From JBDHAC01 sp039588215 (lineage in GTDB: Bacteria; Gemmatimonadota; Gemmatimonadetes; Palauibacterales; Palauibacteraceae), in NCBI GenBank assembly GCA_039588215.1, contig JBDHAD010000006.1, positions 1-64,000 on the forward strand: 64,000 nt of DNA, written 5' to 3'. The stretch's first letter is position 1. Each line of letters begins with the position of its first letter. This document shows positions 17,598 to 25,178 of this stretch, piece by piece. The notes below the pieces were generated by a model. The model was not told the origin of the DNA, made no database searches, and worked only from the letters and a program-made list of their open reading frames with translations. The translations under genes and the position numbers were made by a program.

Positions 17598-18568
17598 CCC
17601 ATCCCCCGGTACCAGCGCGCGGTCTCGGGAATCCCACGCTCGAGCGGAAACACGGGTCGGAAGCCAGCCTCCCTGATCGCTCGCGACGGATCGCACACCC
17701 ACCGCAGCGCACACAGCTCGCGGATGCGGTCCCGGTTCAGGATCGCCGCCTGCTTCCTGAGTCTGGCGATCCCCTCCGCGGTCACGGCGATCGTTCGAGC
17801 GACAAACGCCGGGATGCTGATGAGGACCGGATGCGTACCCATCGTATTGGCCGCGGTCAGCGCGAAACCACGCCAGGTCACGGTTTCGGGGTGAGCAAGC
17901 ACGTACGTCCGACCGACGGCCGCCTCGGCGGTGGCGGCCGCGATCAGCCCCTGCACCGCATCCTGTACGAAGAGCATGCTCACTTCACGATCCCAATCGC
18001 CCACCGTCAGCGCGGCGCCGTGGCGAATGAGCCGAAACACCTTTAGCACCGCCCTCTCACGCGGACCGTAGACCGAGGGGAAGCGCACGATGGTCGCAGG
18101 GACGGATTCCGCGTGGGCGTGGACGACCGCCTCGGCCAGCAGCTTCGAGTTGCCGTAGTGAGACAGGGGGAACGGAATCGTGACGGGGTCGAGATTGTCC
18201 CCGTTCCTGCACGGGCCCGAGGCCGCGATCGATGAAACGTACACGAGCCGCGGTGCGGATCCATTGTGCCGCTCGCAGGCCTCGAGCACGTGAGCCGTTC
18301 CCTCCGTGTTGACGCGATAGAGATCGGCCGCCGATGCGGCTTCGGTGAGGGCGGCCAGATGAAAGACGACATCCGCTCCGGCGAAGACGCGCCCGATCGA
18401 GACGGGGTCGTCCAACCCAATCGGCTGCCAGTTGACCGGCAGCCCTTCGACCCAGCCGCGCGGGGCTCCGGTTCGTTCCACGCAGGTGACTTGGTCACCT
18501 CGTGCCAGTAGCGCCTCGACGAGGTGACTTCCGATGAAACCGGCTCCGCCGGTGACGACCGCACGCAT
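17588..18568 (-). CDS. NAD(P)-dependent epimerase/dehydratase (extended SDR), operon leader
   Basis: A 326-aa extended SDR. MRAVVTGGAGFIGSHLVEAL starts the Rossmann fold. GADVVFHLAALTEAASA and VYVSSIAASGP follow. The catalytic YxxxK is SHYGNSKLLAE. The next motif is IVRFPSVYGPRE. GGGAAGGTCACC precedes the ATG at 18568. It leads the four-gene minus operon epimerase, PAP2, epimerase, CPBP protease. It resembles sugar-nucleotide epimerases and also the NDUFA9-like SDRs that act on lipid intermediates; the exact reaction is not determined. The 272 bases upstream to the divergent gene at 18841 presumably hold both promoters, but I saw no clear boxes. Confidence 0.85.
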   Translation of the reverse strand: MRAVVTGGAGFIGSHLVEALLARGDQVTCVERTGAPRGWVEGLPVNWQPIGLDDPVSIGRVFAGADVVFHLAALTEAASAADLYRVNTEGTAHVLEACERHNGSAPRLVYVSSIAASGPCRNGDNLDPVTIPFPLSHYGNSKLLAEAVVHAHAESVPATIVRFPSVYGPRERAVLKVFRLIRHGAALTVGDWDREVSMLFVQDAVQGLIAAATAEAAVGRTYVLAHPETVTWRGFALTAANTMGTHPVLISIPAFVARTIAVTAEGIARLRKQAAILNRDRIRELCALRWVCDPSRAIREAGFRPVFPLERGIPETARWYRGMGWL

Positions 18569-18840
18569 GGTGACCTTCCCGTTCGAGTACACCGAGCACC
18601 AGCCGCCCCCGGTTAGGCCGGGAGCCACCCGTGACACGGTCGAGAGGTCTGGCGACCTCGTGGGAGAAGGACTAGCGGAGCAGGGTCAAGAGCCGGTCAA
18701 GCGATGGTGGTGAAACAGCTGGCGGCGGGTCGGACTGGGGGGCGGTGCCTGAACGAGTCCTCTACCCGAGAGGGCGGCACGTTCCTAGGTTCTGGGTCCG
18801 CTGCCTACAGGGAAGGGCCTTTCCGACGGAGGTGAACCAC

Positions 18841-19260
18841 ATGAGAATCGGAATCCTGGCCATCAGTGCGCCGCTCGCTCTTGTACTGGTCGCCGCGTCC
18901 ATGGCCGGACCCGAGCGGGCACCGGCCGATGCGCAACAGGCGGTCGACACGGTGGTCGTCAACATTCGACTGGGACCCGGTGGTGACCCCATTGCAGTCC
19001 CCGATCCGGTCCGCGTCGACACGGGTCAGGTCGTGGTGTGGGAGAGCAATCTCCCGGCCTGGGAGGTGAAGATCCCCTCGCTGGACGAGCCGATCGGGCC
19101 TGGGGGACGCACCGGCATTCGGGGCCGACCCGGGGACCGCCAGGGCGGTCGAATCCGCACGAACGCGAGACAGGACATCAACTACAAGTACTCGATCTCG
19201 GTCTTTACGGGGAACCAAGTTCGAACCAAGGATCCGGAGATCGACGTCGGACCCGGTTGA
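18841..19260 (+). CDS. Small exported cupredoxin-like beta protein
   Basis: A 139-aa exported protein. The signal peptide is ILAISAPLALVLVAASMAG; ACGGAGGTGAACCAC precedes the ATG at 18841 and fixes the start. The mature part looks like a small beta-sandwich: VRVDTGQVVVWESNLPAWEV, then NYKYSISVFTGNQV, then KDPEIDVGPG. The phrase DTGQVVVWES is typical of cupredoxin-like domains. The mature chain contains no Cys or His that could form a copper site, so any relation would be structural only. A Gly/Arg-rich insert (PGGRTGIRGRPGDRQGGR) sits in the middle. No function can be assigned. Confidence 0.7.
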   Translation: MRIGILAISAPLALVLVAASMAGPERAPADAQQAVDTVVVNIRLGPGGDPIAVPDPVRVDTGQVVVWESNLPAWEVKIPSLDEPIGPGGRTGIRGRPGDRQGGRIRTNARQDINYKYSISVFTGNQVRTKDPEIDVGPG

Positions 19261-19275
19261 TTCGGGGCGAGCTTC

Positions 19276-19309
19276 CGCACCGGGCGCGCTGACGCCCGCG
19301 CCCGGTGCG
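19276..19309. terminator. GC-rich hairpin between convergent genes
   Basis: A perfect 13-bp inverted repeat (19276-19288 with 19297-19309) encloses an 8-base loop (19289-19296). The arms read CGCACCGGGCGCG and its complement. It lies 15 bases after the stop of the cupredoxin-like gene and 12 bases before the stop of the convergent kinase gene. A bidirectional transcription terminator is the natural reading. There is no long T-run, so intrinsic strength is uncertain. Confidence 0.6.
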
Positions 19310-19321
19310 CCTCGCTCCCAG

Positions 19322-21832
19322 TCAGTTCGAGGGCTCGGTCAGCCGCATGAAGACGGAATCCTCGCGTAGGCTCTCCCACCACCAGTCGTTCGCGATGTAC
19401 GATTTTCGGTCTGGGATCGCCTCCAGGAACCTTCCGAGCAAGGCCAGAGCCTCCTCGCGCGCACCGATACGGAGTCGAGCGTTAGCCTCGTAATAGTCGG
19501 TCCAGGGGTTGGTCGACGTGGTCTCGCGAGCGCGTCGAATGACGGCCCGCGCGCTGTCCACGAGCCCGTTCTGGGCCAGCACCGCCGCTACCTGTAGCTC
19601 GCCGTTTGGCCAGCTGGCGATCGAGAACGCTTCCAGAATCCCCGAGAGCAGGGTCCACGCAGTGTCCGTGGCGGCTTCCGCTCCCGTGCCGCCTGCCAGG
19701 ATGACCAGCTTGGCGGCCAGAAACGCGACCTCGGCCGGGTAGCGCCGGCGCCCCTCATCCGTCCATCGTGCGGCGCGTTCCACCTCGGCCAGATCCAGCC
19801 ACACCTGGGAGAGCGCGAAGAGGATCTCCTTCTCCGCATGAATCAGGAACGGATCTGCCTCGAGCGCGCGCTGGGCGGCGATCGACGCTTCGGTGAAGTC
19901 GCCCGCGGTTCGTTGCAGTTGGGCGAGCGCCACCCAGGCGCGCGCCCTGGTCGGGTCACCGGCTACGGCTGCCCGGAGGTCCTCATCCGCACCCCGTCGC
20001 AAGTCAGGCACCTCGGTAGAGTCCGCGATCCAGGTCAGATCGTTGCGCAGGCTTCCTCGCAACTCGAGTGCAGGCGAGTAGCTTGGCTCGATTGCGAGGG
20101 CTCGCTCCGCGTGAGCGATACCGGACTCGAGGATGTTCCTATCATACCCACTTCGGGATGTCGCACCGAGTCTCGCTCGCGTTGACGCGATCCAACCTCT
20201 TTGCACGATCGGTTCCCGCCAATCCGGATCGAAGGACTCTGCCTCCTGGTGAAGTCGATCGGCTTCCTCGAGCGCCCTTTCGGCCCCTTCCGTATCTCCC
20301 AGGCTCCAGCGCAACGTGTCCGCGTTCTCCCGCATCCGCTCAGCCTGTTGGAAGCGACTCCACGCCTCGTCGCTGCGCGTCCCCGCCCGAGTCTCGCGAA
20401 CCTGCAACTCTCGGCCCAAGTGCTGCCCCAGCAGACGCCCCGCCTCGGCGACAATGTCGTCACGGAGGAGAAGGGGGTCCTCACCACTGCGTTCGAAGCG
20501 CTGGCTGAACAGGCTCTCACCCGAGTTGCCATCCACCAGTTCCATCGTGGCCGTCAAGCGGTCACCCGAACGCTCGATGCTCCCGCCGACCAGGCTTCCG
20601 ACATTCAATAGCCGCGCGAGACTGTCGAGTGGTATGTCCAGGACCCGGTATGGCTTCACACCGTTTCGCGAGATGACGCTGAGTGGCTCGACCTGAGTGA
20701 GTTCATGGATCAGTGATTCCGTGATCCCTGACGTCAGGTACGCGAGCTCTCCTCCGGGGCTGAAGTCGTCGAAGTACAGGACCGCCACGTGGGACGCATC
20801 CAGCTCGGGGGGGCCGCTGTCAGGAGTTCCGGGTAATCCTCCGCTGCGCACCAGCCAGATGATCATGGCTGCCAGGACCCCCGAGGCACCGAGCGCGACC
20901 AATAACCAGCGGGCGCGACGTCTCCCCGTGGGTACCGGGACACCGGCCGCGACGGGAGTCGACCCGGGCAGCATCGACGTCGCGGTCAGCGGCGTCTGGT
21001 AGTCCATTCCCTCCAGAGCCTTCACGAAGTCGGTGATCGTGTCGAATCGATCGGCCGGTACTTTCGCGAGCGCTCGCGTTACGGCATGCACCATCGGCTG
21101 CGAAACGGTCGGTCGCGCAGTCGAAATCGAGGGGATCGGGTCGACGGAGTGGCGGACCATCACCACCTGTGGGGGCCCGGTGAACGGCGGCTCCCCCACG
21201 AGCATCTCGTAGAGAACGCACCCGAGACTGTACTGGTCGGCCCGGGCATCGAGGTGACCCGAGCCGGTCGCCTGTTCAGGACCCATGTACGCGGGTGTGC
21301 CTACGGCCAGGCCCGTCTCGGTCAACTTCGCGCCACCCGCCGCATCGAGGGCTCGCGCGATCCCGAAGTCGGTCACCACGGCACCGCCCTGTGGGAGGAG
21401 GATGTTCTCCGGCTTGATGTCCCGGTGGATGACGCCCTGCTCGTGCGCATAGGCGAGGGCATCCCCCACCTGACGGGAGATCTGTACCGCGTCCGCGATC
21501 GGCAGCTGCTGTTCACGACTCAGTCGATCGCGGAGCGATTCACCTTCCACGTACGGCATGACGTAGTAAAGGAACCCCTCCCGCTCACCCGAATCGTGGA
21601 GGGGAAGGATGCGCGGGTGCGTAAGACGTGCCGCGATCTCGATCTCACGCAGGAAGCGCTCGGGGCCCAGACTGGAGACGAGCTCGGGGCGGAGAATCTT
21701 GATCGCGACGTCGCGACCGTGCTTAAGGTCCGTCGCCAGGTACACGATGGCGTGACCGCCGTGACCGATCTCTCGATCGATCGCGTACGAATCAGCGAGC
21801 GCAGCCCGGAGGTGATCCAGTTCGACCGACAT
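19322..21832 (-). CDS. Membrane Ser/Thr protein kinase with TolB-like and TPR extracytoplasmic region
   Basis: An 836-aa receptor-type kinase. Residues about 15-280 form a Hanks-type kinase: glycine loop IGHGGHAIVYLATD, VAIKIL with the ATP-binding Lys, YVMPYVEGESLRDRL, catalytic HRDIKPENILL, VTDFGIARA and GTPAYMGPEQATG. One membrane helix follows (WLLVALGASGVLAAMIIWLV, near residues 325-345). Outside it is a TolB/FlgO-like domain (VAVLYFDDFSPGGELAYLTS to VGGSIERSGDRLT) and then TPR-like helices (WVALAQLQRTAGDFTEASIA). The ATG at 21832 gives the standard N-terminus, although no strong Shine-Dalgarno is visible. The external region probably senses a ligand or partner and controls the internal kinase; its targets are unknown. 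It is divergent from the glycosyltransferase gene. Confidence 0.92.
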   Translation of the reverse strand: MSVELDHLRAALADSYAIDREIGHGGHAIVYLATDLKHGRDVAIKILRPELVSSLGPERFLREIEIAARLTHPRILPLHDSGEREGFLYYVMPYVEGESLRDRLSREQQLPIADAVQISRQVGDALAYAHEQGVIHRDIKPENILLPQGGAVVTDFGIARALDAAGGAKLTETGLAVGTPAYMGPEQATGSGHLDARADQYSLGCVLYEMLVGEPPFTGPPQVVMVRHSVDPIPSISTARPTVSQPMVHAVTRALAKVPADRFDTITDFVKALEGMDYQTPLTATSMLPGSTPVAAGVPVPTGRRRARWLLVALGASGVLAAMIIWLVRSGGLPGTPDSGPPELDASHVAVLYFDDFSPGGELAYLTSGITESLIHELTQVEPLSVISRNGVKPYRVLDIPLDSLARLLNVGSLVGGSIERSGDRLTATMELVDGNSGESLFSQRFERSGEDPLLLRDDIVAEAGRLLGQHLGRELQVRETRAGTRSDEAWSRFQQAERMRENADTLRWSLGDTEGAERALEEADRLHQEAESFDPDWREPIVQRGWIASTRARLGATSRSGYDRNILESGIAHAERALAIEPSYSPALELRGSLRNDLTWIADSTEVPDLRRGADEDLRAAVAGDPTRARAWVALAQLQRTAGDFTEASIAAQRALEADPFLIHAEKEILFALSQVWLDLAEVERAARWTDEGRRRYPAEVAFLAAKLVILAGGTGAEAATDTAWTLLSGILEAFSIASWPNGELQVAAVLAQNGLVDSARAVIRRARETTSTNPWTDYYEANARLRIGAREEALALLGRFLEAIPDRKSYIANDWWWESLREDSVFMRLTEPSN

Positions 21833-22019
21833 GCTGCCGCGAGTGACGGGTAGACGGAGACGAGTCGGGAAAGTGGTCCAGACGGGCGGAGCAGGGCAAG
21901 CTGCGACCCGCCGTATCGGCGTGCGATTTCCGGGCTGCGCGTGCATACTGGCCGGGAATCCCGAGCCCTTGTTTTCAATCGACCGGGGCCGGGGCCCGCA
22001 TCCCAAACCGGGAGATCAC

Positions 22020-23252
22020 ATGCTGGCGGCGATCATAACCGCCGTTTCTGTGGCGTTTCTGGCTCAGCTCGCCGCTGCCCATACGCGAACCGTGCGAGCG
22101 TTCCGCCGGCGGGCGGCCGAGCGTCCCGAGCCACTTTCCGCATATCCGCCAGTTACGGTCATCCGACCCGTGAAGGGGACGGATGTGGAGCAAGCGGAGA
22201 ACTTCCGCGCGGCTCTCGACACGGGGTATCCCGGCGAGGTCGAGACCACCTTCGTGTTCGAGGACGAGAATGACCCGGCGTATCCCCTGGCCCGCGACGC
22301 GATCGAGGCGCACCGGGCATCGGGAGGTCACGGCAACGCCGGGATCGTGTTCGCGGGGGAGCCGCCCGCCGGACGCACCGGGAAGATCAACAACATGATC
22401 GTCGGGGTCGCGGGGGCCACGGGTGAGTTCATCGCCTTCGGAGACTCCGATAGCCGACCGGACAAGGAAGTGCTCCGTAACGTGATCGAGCACCTCGTCG
22501 GGGACGCGAGCGCGGGCGCGGGCTTCGCGCCGCCCATCACGCCCGGCCCTATCCGCACGGCCGGAGATGTCGGGCACGATGTCGTCCTGAACGCCCTCCT
22601 GGTCGCCTACATGGAGGCCCAGATGGGGCGACACAGAGAGCTCCCGTTCCTCATGGGTCAACTCATGGTGTTCCGGAAAGAGGCGCTGGATGCGATCGGT
22701 GGCGTCGAGTGCGCCGATGGACAGCTGGTGGACGACATGTTCCTGGGCGCGCGAATCGTGGACGCCGGCTACCGCAACGTCCTGGGGACGCACGCCCTGC
22801 ACATCATCAACTACGATCTCGGCTTCGGGGAATTCGTCCGCCTATGGCGACGCTGGCTGTTCTGCGGGCGGGGAGGGATGCCGTTCAGCTTCGTGCGGCC
22901 GTTCGTGGCTCGCGCGGTGAGCACCTTCCTGGCGCTCGGGTTCGCCGTCGCAGCGCTAACGGTCGGGCCCGCCTGGGCTGCCGCGCTGCCGGCATTCCTG
23001 CTGCTCTGCGAGGGCCTCCACTACATACGGCTCCACCGTCTTCAGGGAGGGGCGCCGGTGCCGTTCAGGTACGCGTGGATGGCCTGGATGCCGTACGTGA
23101 TGACGATCCCGATCGGCATCTCCATGCTGCTAAAGCCGGAGCTGGACTGGCGCGGCCACACCTACCGCGTGGACTTCGACGCGAAGCTGGCCGGCTCGAC
23201 GCGCGAACGGCCTACGGCGACGGAAACCGGCTCCGGTCCAGCCCTGGAATGA
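22020..23252 (+). CDS. Family 2/21 glycosyltransferase, ceramide glucosyltransferase-like
   Basis: A 410-aa membrane glycosyltransferase. An N-terminal helix (LAAIITAVSVAFLAQLAA) is followed by a GT-A domain opening VTVIRPVKGTD. The metal/substrate acids are in FGDSDSRPD and LVDDMFLGARI, and the (Q/R)xxRW signature is RLWRRWLFCGRGG. The C-terminus has two to three hydrophobic helices. This motif set defines the GT21 ceramide glucosyltransferase family and its hopanoid (HpnI-type) relatives, which transfer a sugar to a lipid at the cytoplasmic face. GGGAGATCAC precedes the ATG at 22020. The gene overlaps the convergent amidohydrolase by 41 bases. Lipid acceptor and sugar are not known. Confidence 0.85.
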   Translation: MLAAIITAVSVAFLAQLAAAHTRTVRAFRRRAAERPEPLSAYPPVTVIRPVKGTDVEQAENFRAALDTGYPGEVETTFVFEDENDPAYPLARDAIEAHRASGGHGNAGIVFAGEPPAGRTGKINNMIVGVAGATGEFIAFGDSDSRPDKEVLRNVIEHLVGDASAGAGFAPPITPGPIRTAGDVGHDVVLNALLVAYMEAQMGRHRELPFLMGQLMVFRKEALDAIGGVECADGQLVDDMFLGARIVDAGYRNVLGTHALHIINYDLGFGEFVRLWRRWLFCGRGGMPFSFVRPFVARAVSTFLALGFAVAALTVGPAWAAALPAFLLLCEGLHYIRLHRLQGGAPVPFRYAWMAWMPYVMTIPIGISMLLKPELDWRGHTYRVDFDAKLAGSTRERPTATETGSGPALE

Positions 23253-24399
23253 TCCTCAGCGCGTTCTCGTAGTAGACCTTTCGGAGCACCTCGTCGGGCA
23301 GCGCCAATCCGTACATCTTCCAAAACGCGTGGTACTTACGGTAGTAGTCGAAGTACTCGTCCTCGGTCTCGAGAACCCGGAAGTAGACCGGGTATTCCTC
23401 GGGGATCCACGCATCCTTCCCGATGAGGATCCGGTCCTGATAGCGCTCGAAGAAGGCTCTCGCGGCCCGCGGCTGTCGGCCAGGCTCGTAGATTACCGCC
23501 CCGAGCCCGACGTTCATGTTGGGCAGCTCGTCCAGTAGCTGTCCCAGGCGCCCCAGCTCGTTGCCCATCCATGCGAGGTGCGCGGCGATGAATGTCGTGC
23601 CGGGGTGCTTGCGAAAGATGTTCAACTGTTCGGAGATGAGCTGCTCCCACGAGGGCTCCGGCGGGCGCTTTCGTCTCGGACGCAGCTTGAGCTCCAGCCA
23701 GCGCTCGTTCAGGCTGTCCTGCGGCTGCCAGAACTCGGCCGGGTCGGCTGTGTGGATGAGCACGGGTATCTCCAGCTCGCCCGCCTTGGCCCACACCGGG
23801 TCGATCCTCGGGTCATCGACCGGGACTCGCGCGCCCGACGCATCCGTGATCCACATCCCCAAGCTCTTGAAGATCTTGAGCCCGCGAGCGCCGGCTCGAA
23901 CGTCCTCCTCCAGGCGGGTCGCGGCGAGGGTGCCGAACTCGGGATCATCGATCGTGCTGAAATCCACGTTCGCGAAGACCACGAATCGTCCCGGGTATGC
24001 GCTCTCCAGGTTCTGGATCTGACTCGCGAGCCGCTCGCCGTTGCCGCCGCTCAGGTTCACGCCTACCGCCAGGTTCAGGCGGTCCATCGCCGCCACCATG
24101 GCGTCGAGCGAATCGCGCGACATGCGACCGTTGATGTGGAGGTGCACATCCACGAACGGAAACCTGGCGCGTGGGATCGAATGCTCGGGTACGACGAGCG
24201 TCGAACGCGGCTCGTACGCCGCAACGGTCATGTCCGGCACGCTGTCCGTGGCGGGCGGCGGCGGGCCCCTCCAGCGCCGTGATTCCTGAGCCGCGGAGGA
24301 CGAGGTGAGGGTGGCCAGCCCGCACGCGACCAGCAACAGCCCTCGCGCCATCGCACCACGTAGAATCGGGTAAACCGCGTTCGTTTCTTGTCGTCGCAT
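23212..24399 (-). CDS. Exported amidohydrolase_2-family protein
   Basis: A 395-aa exported TIM-barrel hydrolase. The signal segment is GLLLVACGLATLTSSSAAQ. The metal motif is FVDVHLHINGRMSRD (HxH near residue 87). Later motifs are ARGLKIFKSLGMW, IPVLIHTADPAEFW, TTFIAAHLAWMGN, and RILIGKDAWIPEEYPVYF. This pattern fits amidohydrolase family 2 (decarboxylase/lactonase-like) rather than imidazolonepropionase types. The ATG at 24399 has no good Shine-Dalgarno; an in-frame ATG at 24351 would also keep the signal peptide. The 3' end overlaps the glycosyltransferase gene. The substrate is unknown. Confidence 0.82.
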   Translation of the reverse strand: MRRQETNAVYPILRGAMARGLLLVACGLATLTSSSAAQESRRWRGPPPPATDSVPDMTVAAYEPRSTLVVPEHSIPRARFPFVDVHLHINGRMSRDSLDAMVAAMDRLNLAVGVNLSGGNGERLASQIQNLESAYPGRFVVFANVDFSTIDDPEFGTLAATRLEEDVRAGARGLKIFKSLGMWITDASGARVPVDDPRIDPVWAKAGELEIPVLIHTADPAEFWQPQDSLNERWLELKLRPRRKRPPEPSWEQLISEQLNIFRKHPGTTFIAAHLAWMGNELGRLGQLLDELPNMNVGLGAVIYEPGRQPRAARAFFERYQDRILIGKDAWIPEEYPVYFRVLETEDEYFDYYRKYHAFWKMYGLALPDEVLRKVYYENALRIIPGLDRSRFPSP

Positions 24400-24625
24400 G
24401 GCGGTTCGGTTTTCGATTGCCGGCTCGGGTCTCGGTTCGGCCTCGCCCGTCCCTCTGGGTCGAGAATCGGAGAATCATGCTGACCCGCGGTCGATGATGA
24501 CACCCCATGGGGGCCCGGGAGTCCCGCCCATGCCGAGCGCACCGGGGTGAGGCCCACGCGGCGGGCCCGAATCGGGCGTGTTGCCACCGATCGACGGCTC
24601 GCCGCTTGCAGATCAATACTGCGTT

Positions 24626-25147
24626 ATGGATCTGACCGATCAGAGGCCGCTCCGAGACGGGCTGTCGGACGCGTGGTCGCCGCCGCCGGTCGTTCGCCAG
24701 GCCATCGCCCTCGGGCTGGGCGTCTACGTCGTCTGGCTCGCGGTCGCGTATCGATACCACTTCATCGATGGCGTGAACCTGCTCATCCACGAGGCGGGCC
24801 ACGTCTTCTTCGGGTTCTTTGGCGATGTGCTCGGCACGGCGGGCGGGACGCTGCTTCAACTCCTCTTCCCGATCGCCTTCGTCATCTACTTCTGGCGGCG
24901 TGCGCAGCGTTTCGAGGCGGGCATCTTAGGAGTGTGGGCCTCCGAGAGCGCCATGTACACGGCCGAGTACATGGCCGATGCGCAGGCGCAGGCGCTTCCG
25001 CTCGTGGGGGGGCACATCCACGACTGGAATTGGCTTCTCAGCCGTGCGGGGCTCCTGGGGGCGTGTGAGGAGCTGGGCGCACTCCTCCACATCACCGCGA
25101 GCGCAGTCGCGATCGGTGCCGTGTGGTTCGTGGCGCGGGAAGCCTGA
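24626..25147 (+). CDS. Small HEAGH-motif membrane metallopeptidase-like protein
   Basis: A 173-aa membrane protein. After a first helix (AIALGLGVYVVWLAVAY) comes NLLIHEAGHVFFGFFGD, a zinc-type HExxH motif in a hydrophobic setting. GTLLQLLFPIAFVIYFWRR and a C-terminal helix (ITASAVAIGAVWFVA) follow. A conserved ESAMYTAEYMADA segment may supply the third ligand. It resembles short M50-like integral peptidases, but there is no PDZ and the length is small, so site-2 protease activity is a guess. I chose the ATG at 24626; a TTG at 24578 would add 16 residues and neither has a clear ribosome site. It converges on the TPR protein gene. Confidence 0.7.
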   Translation: MDLTDQRPLRDGLSDAWSPPPVVRQAIALGLGVYVVWLAVAYRYHFIDGVNLLIHEAGHVFFGFFGDVLGTAGGTLLQLLFPIAFVIYFWRRAQRFEAGILGVWASESAMYTAEYMADAQAQALPLVGGHIHDWNWLLSRAGLLGACEELGALLHITASAVAIGAVWFVAREA

Positions 25148-25178
25148 TCCCGTCCATGAGGATCCGAGCGGCGAGCGA

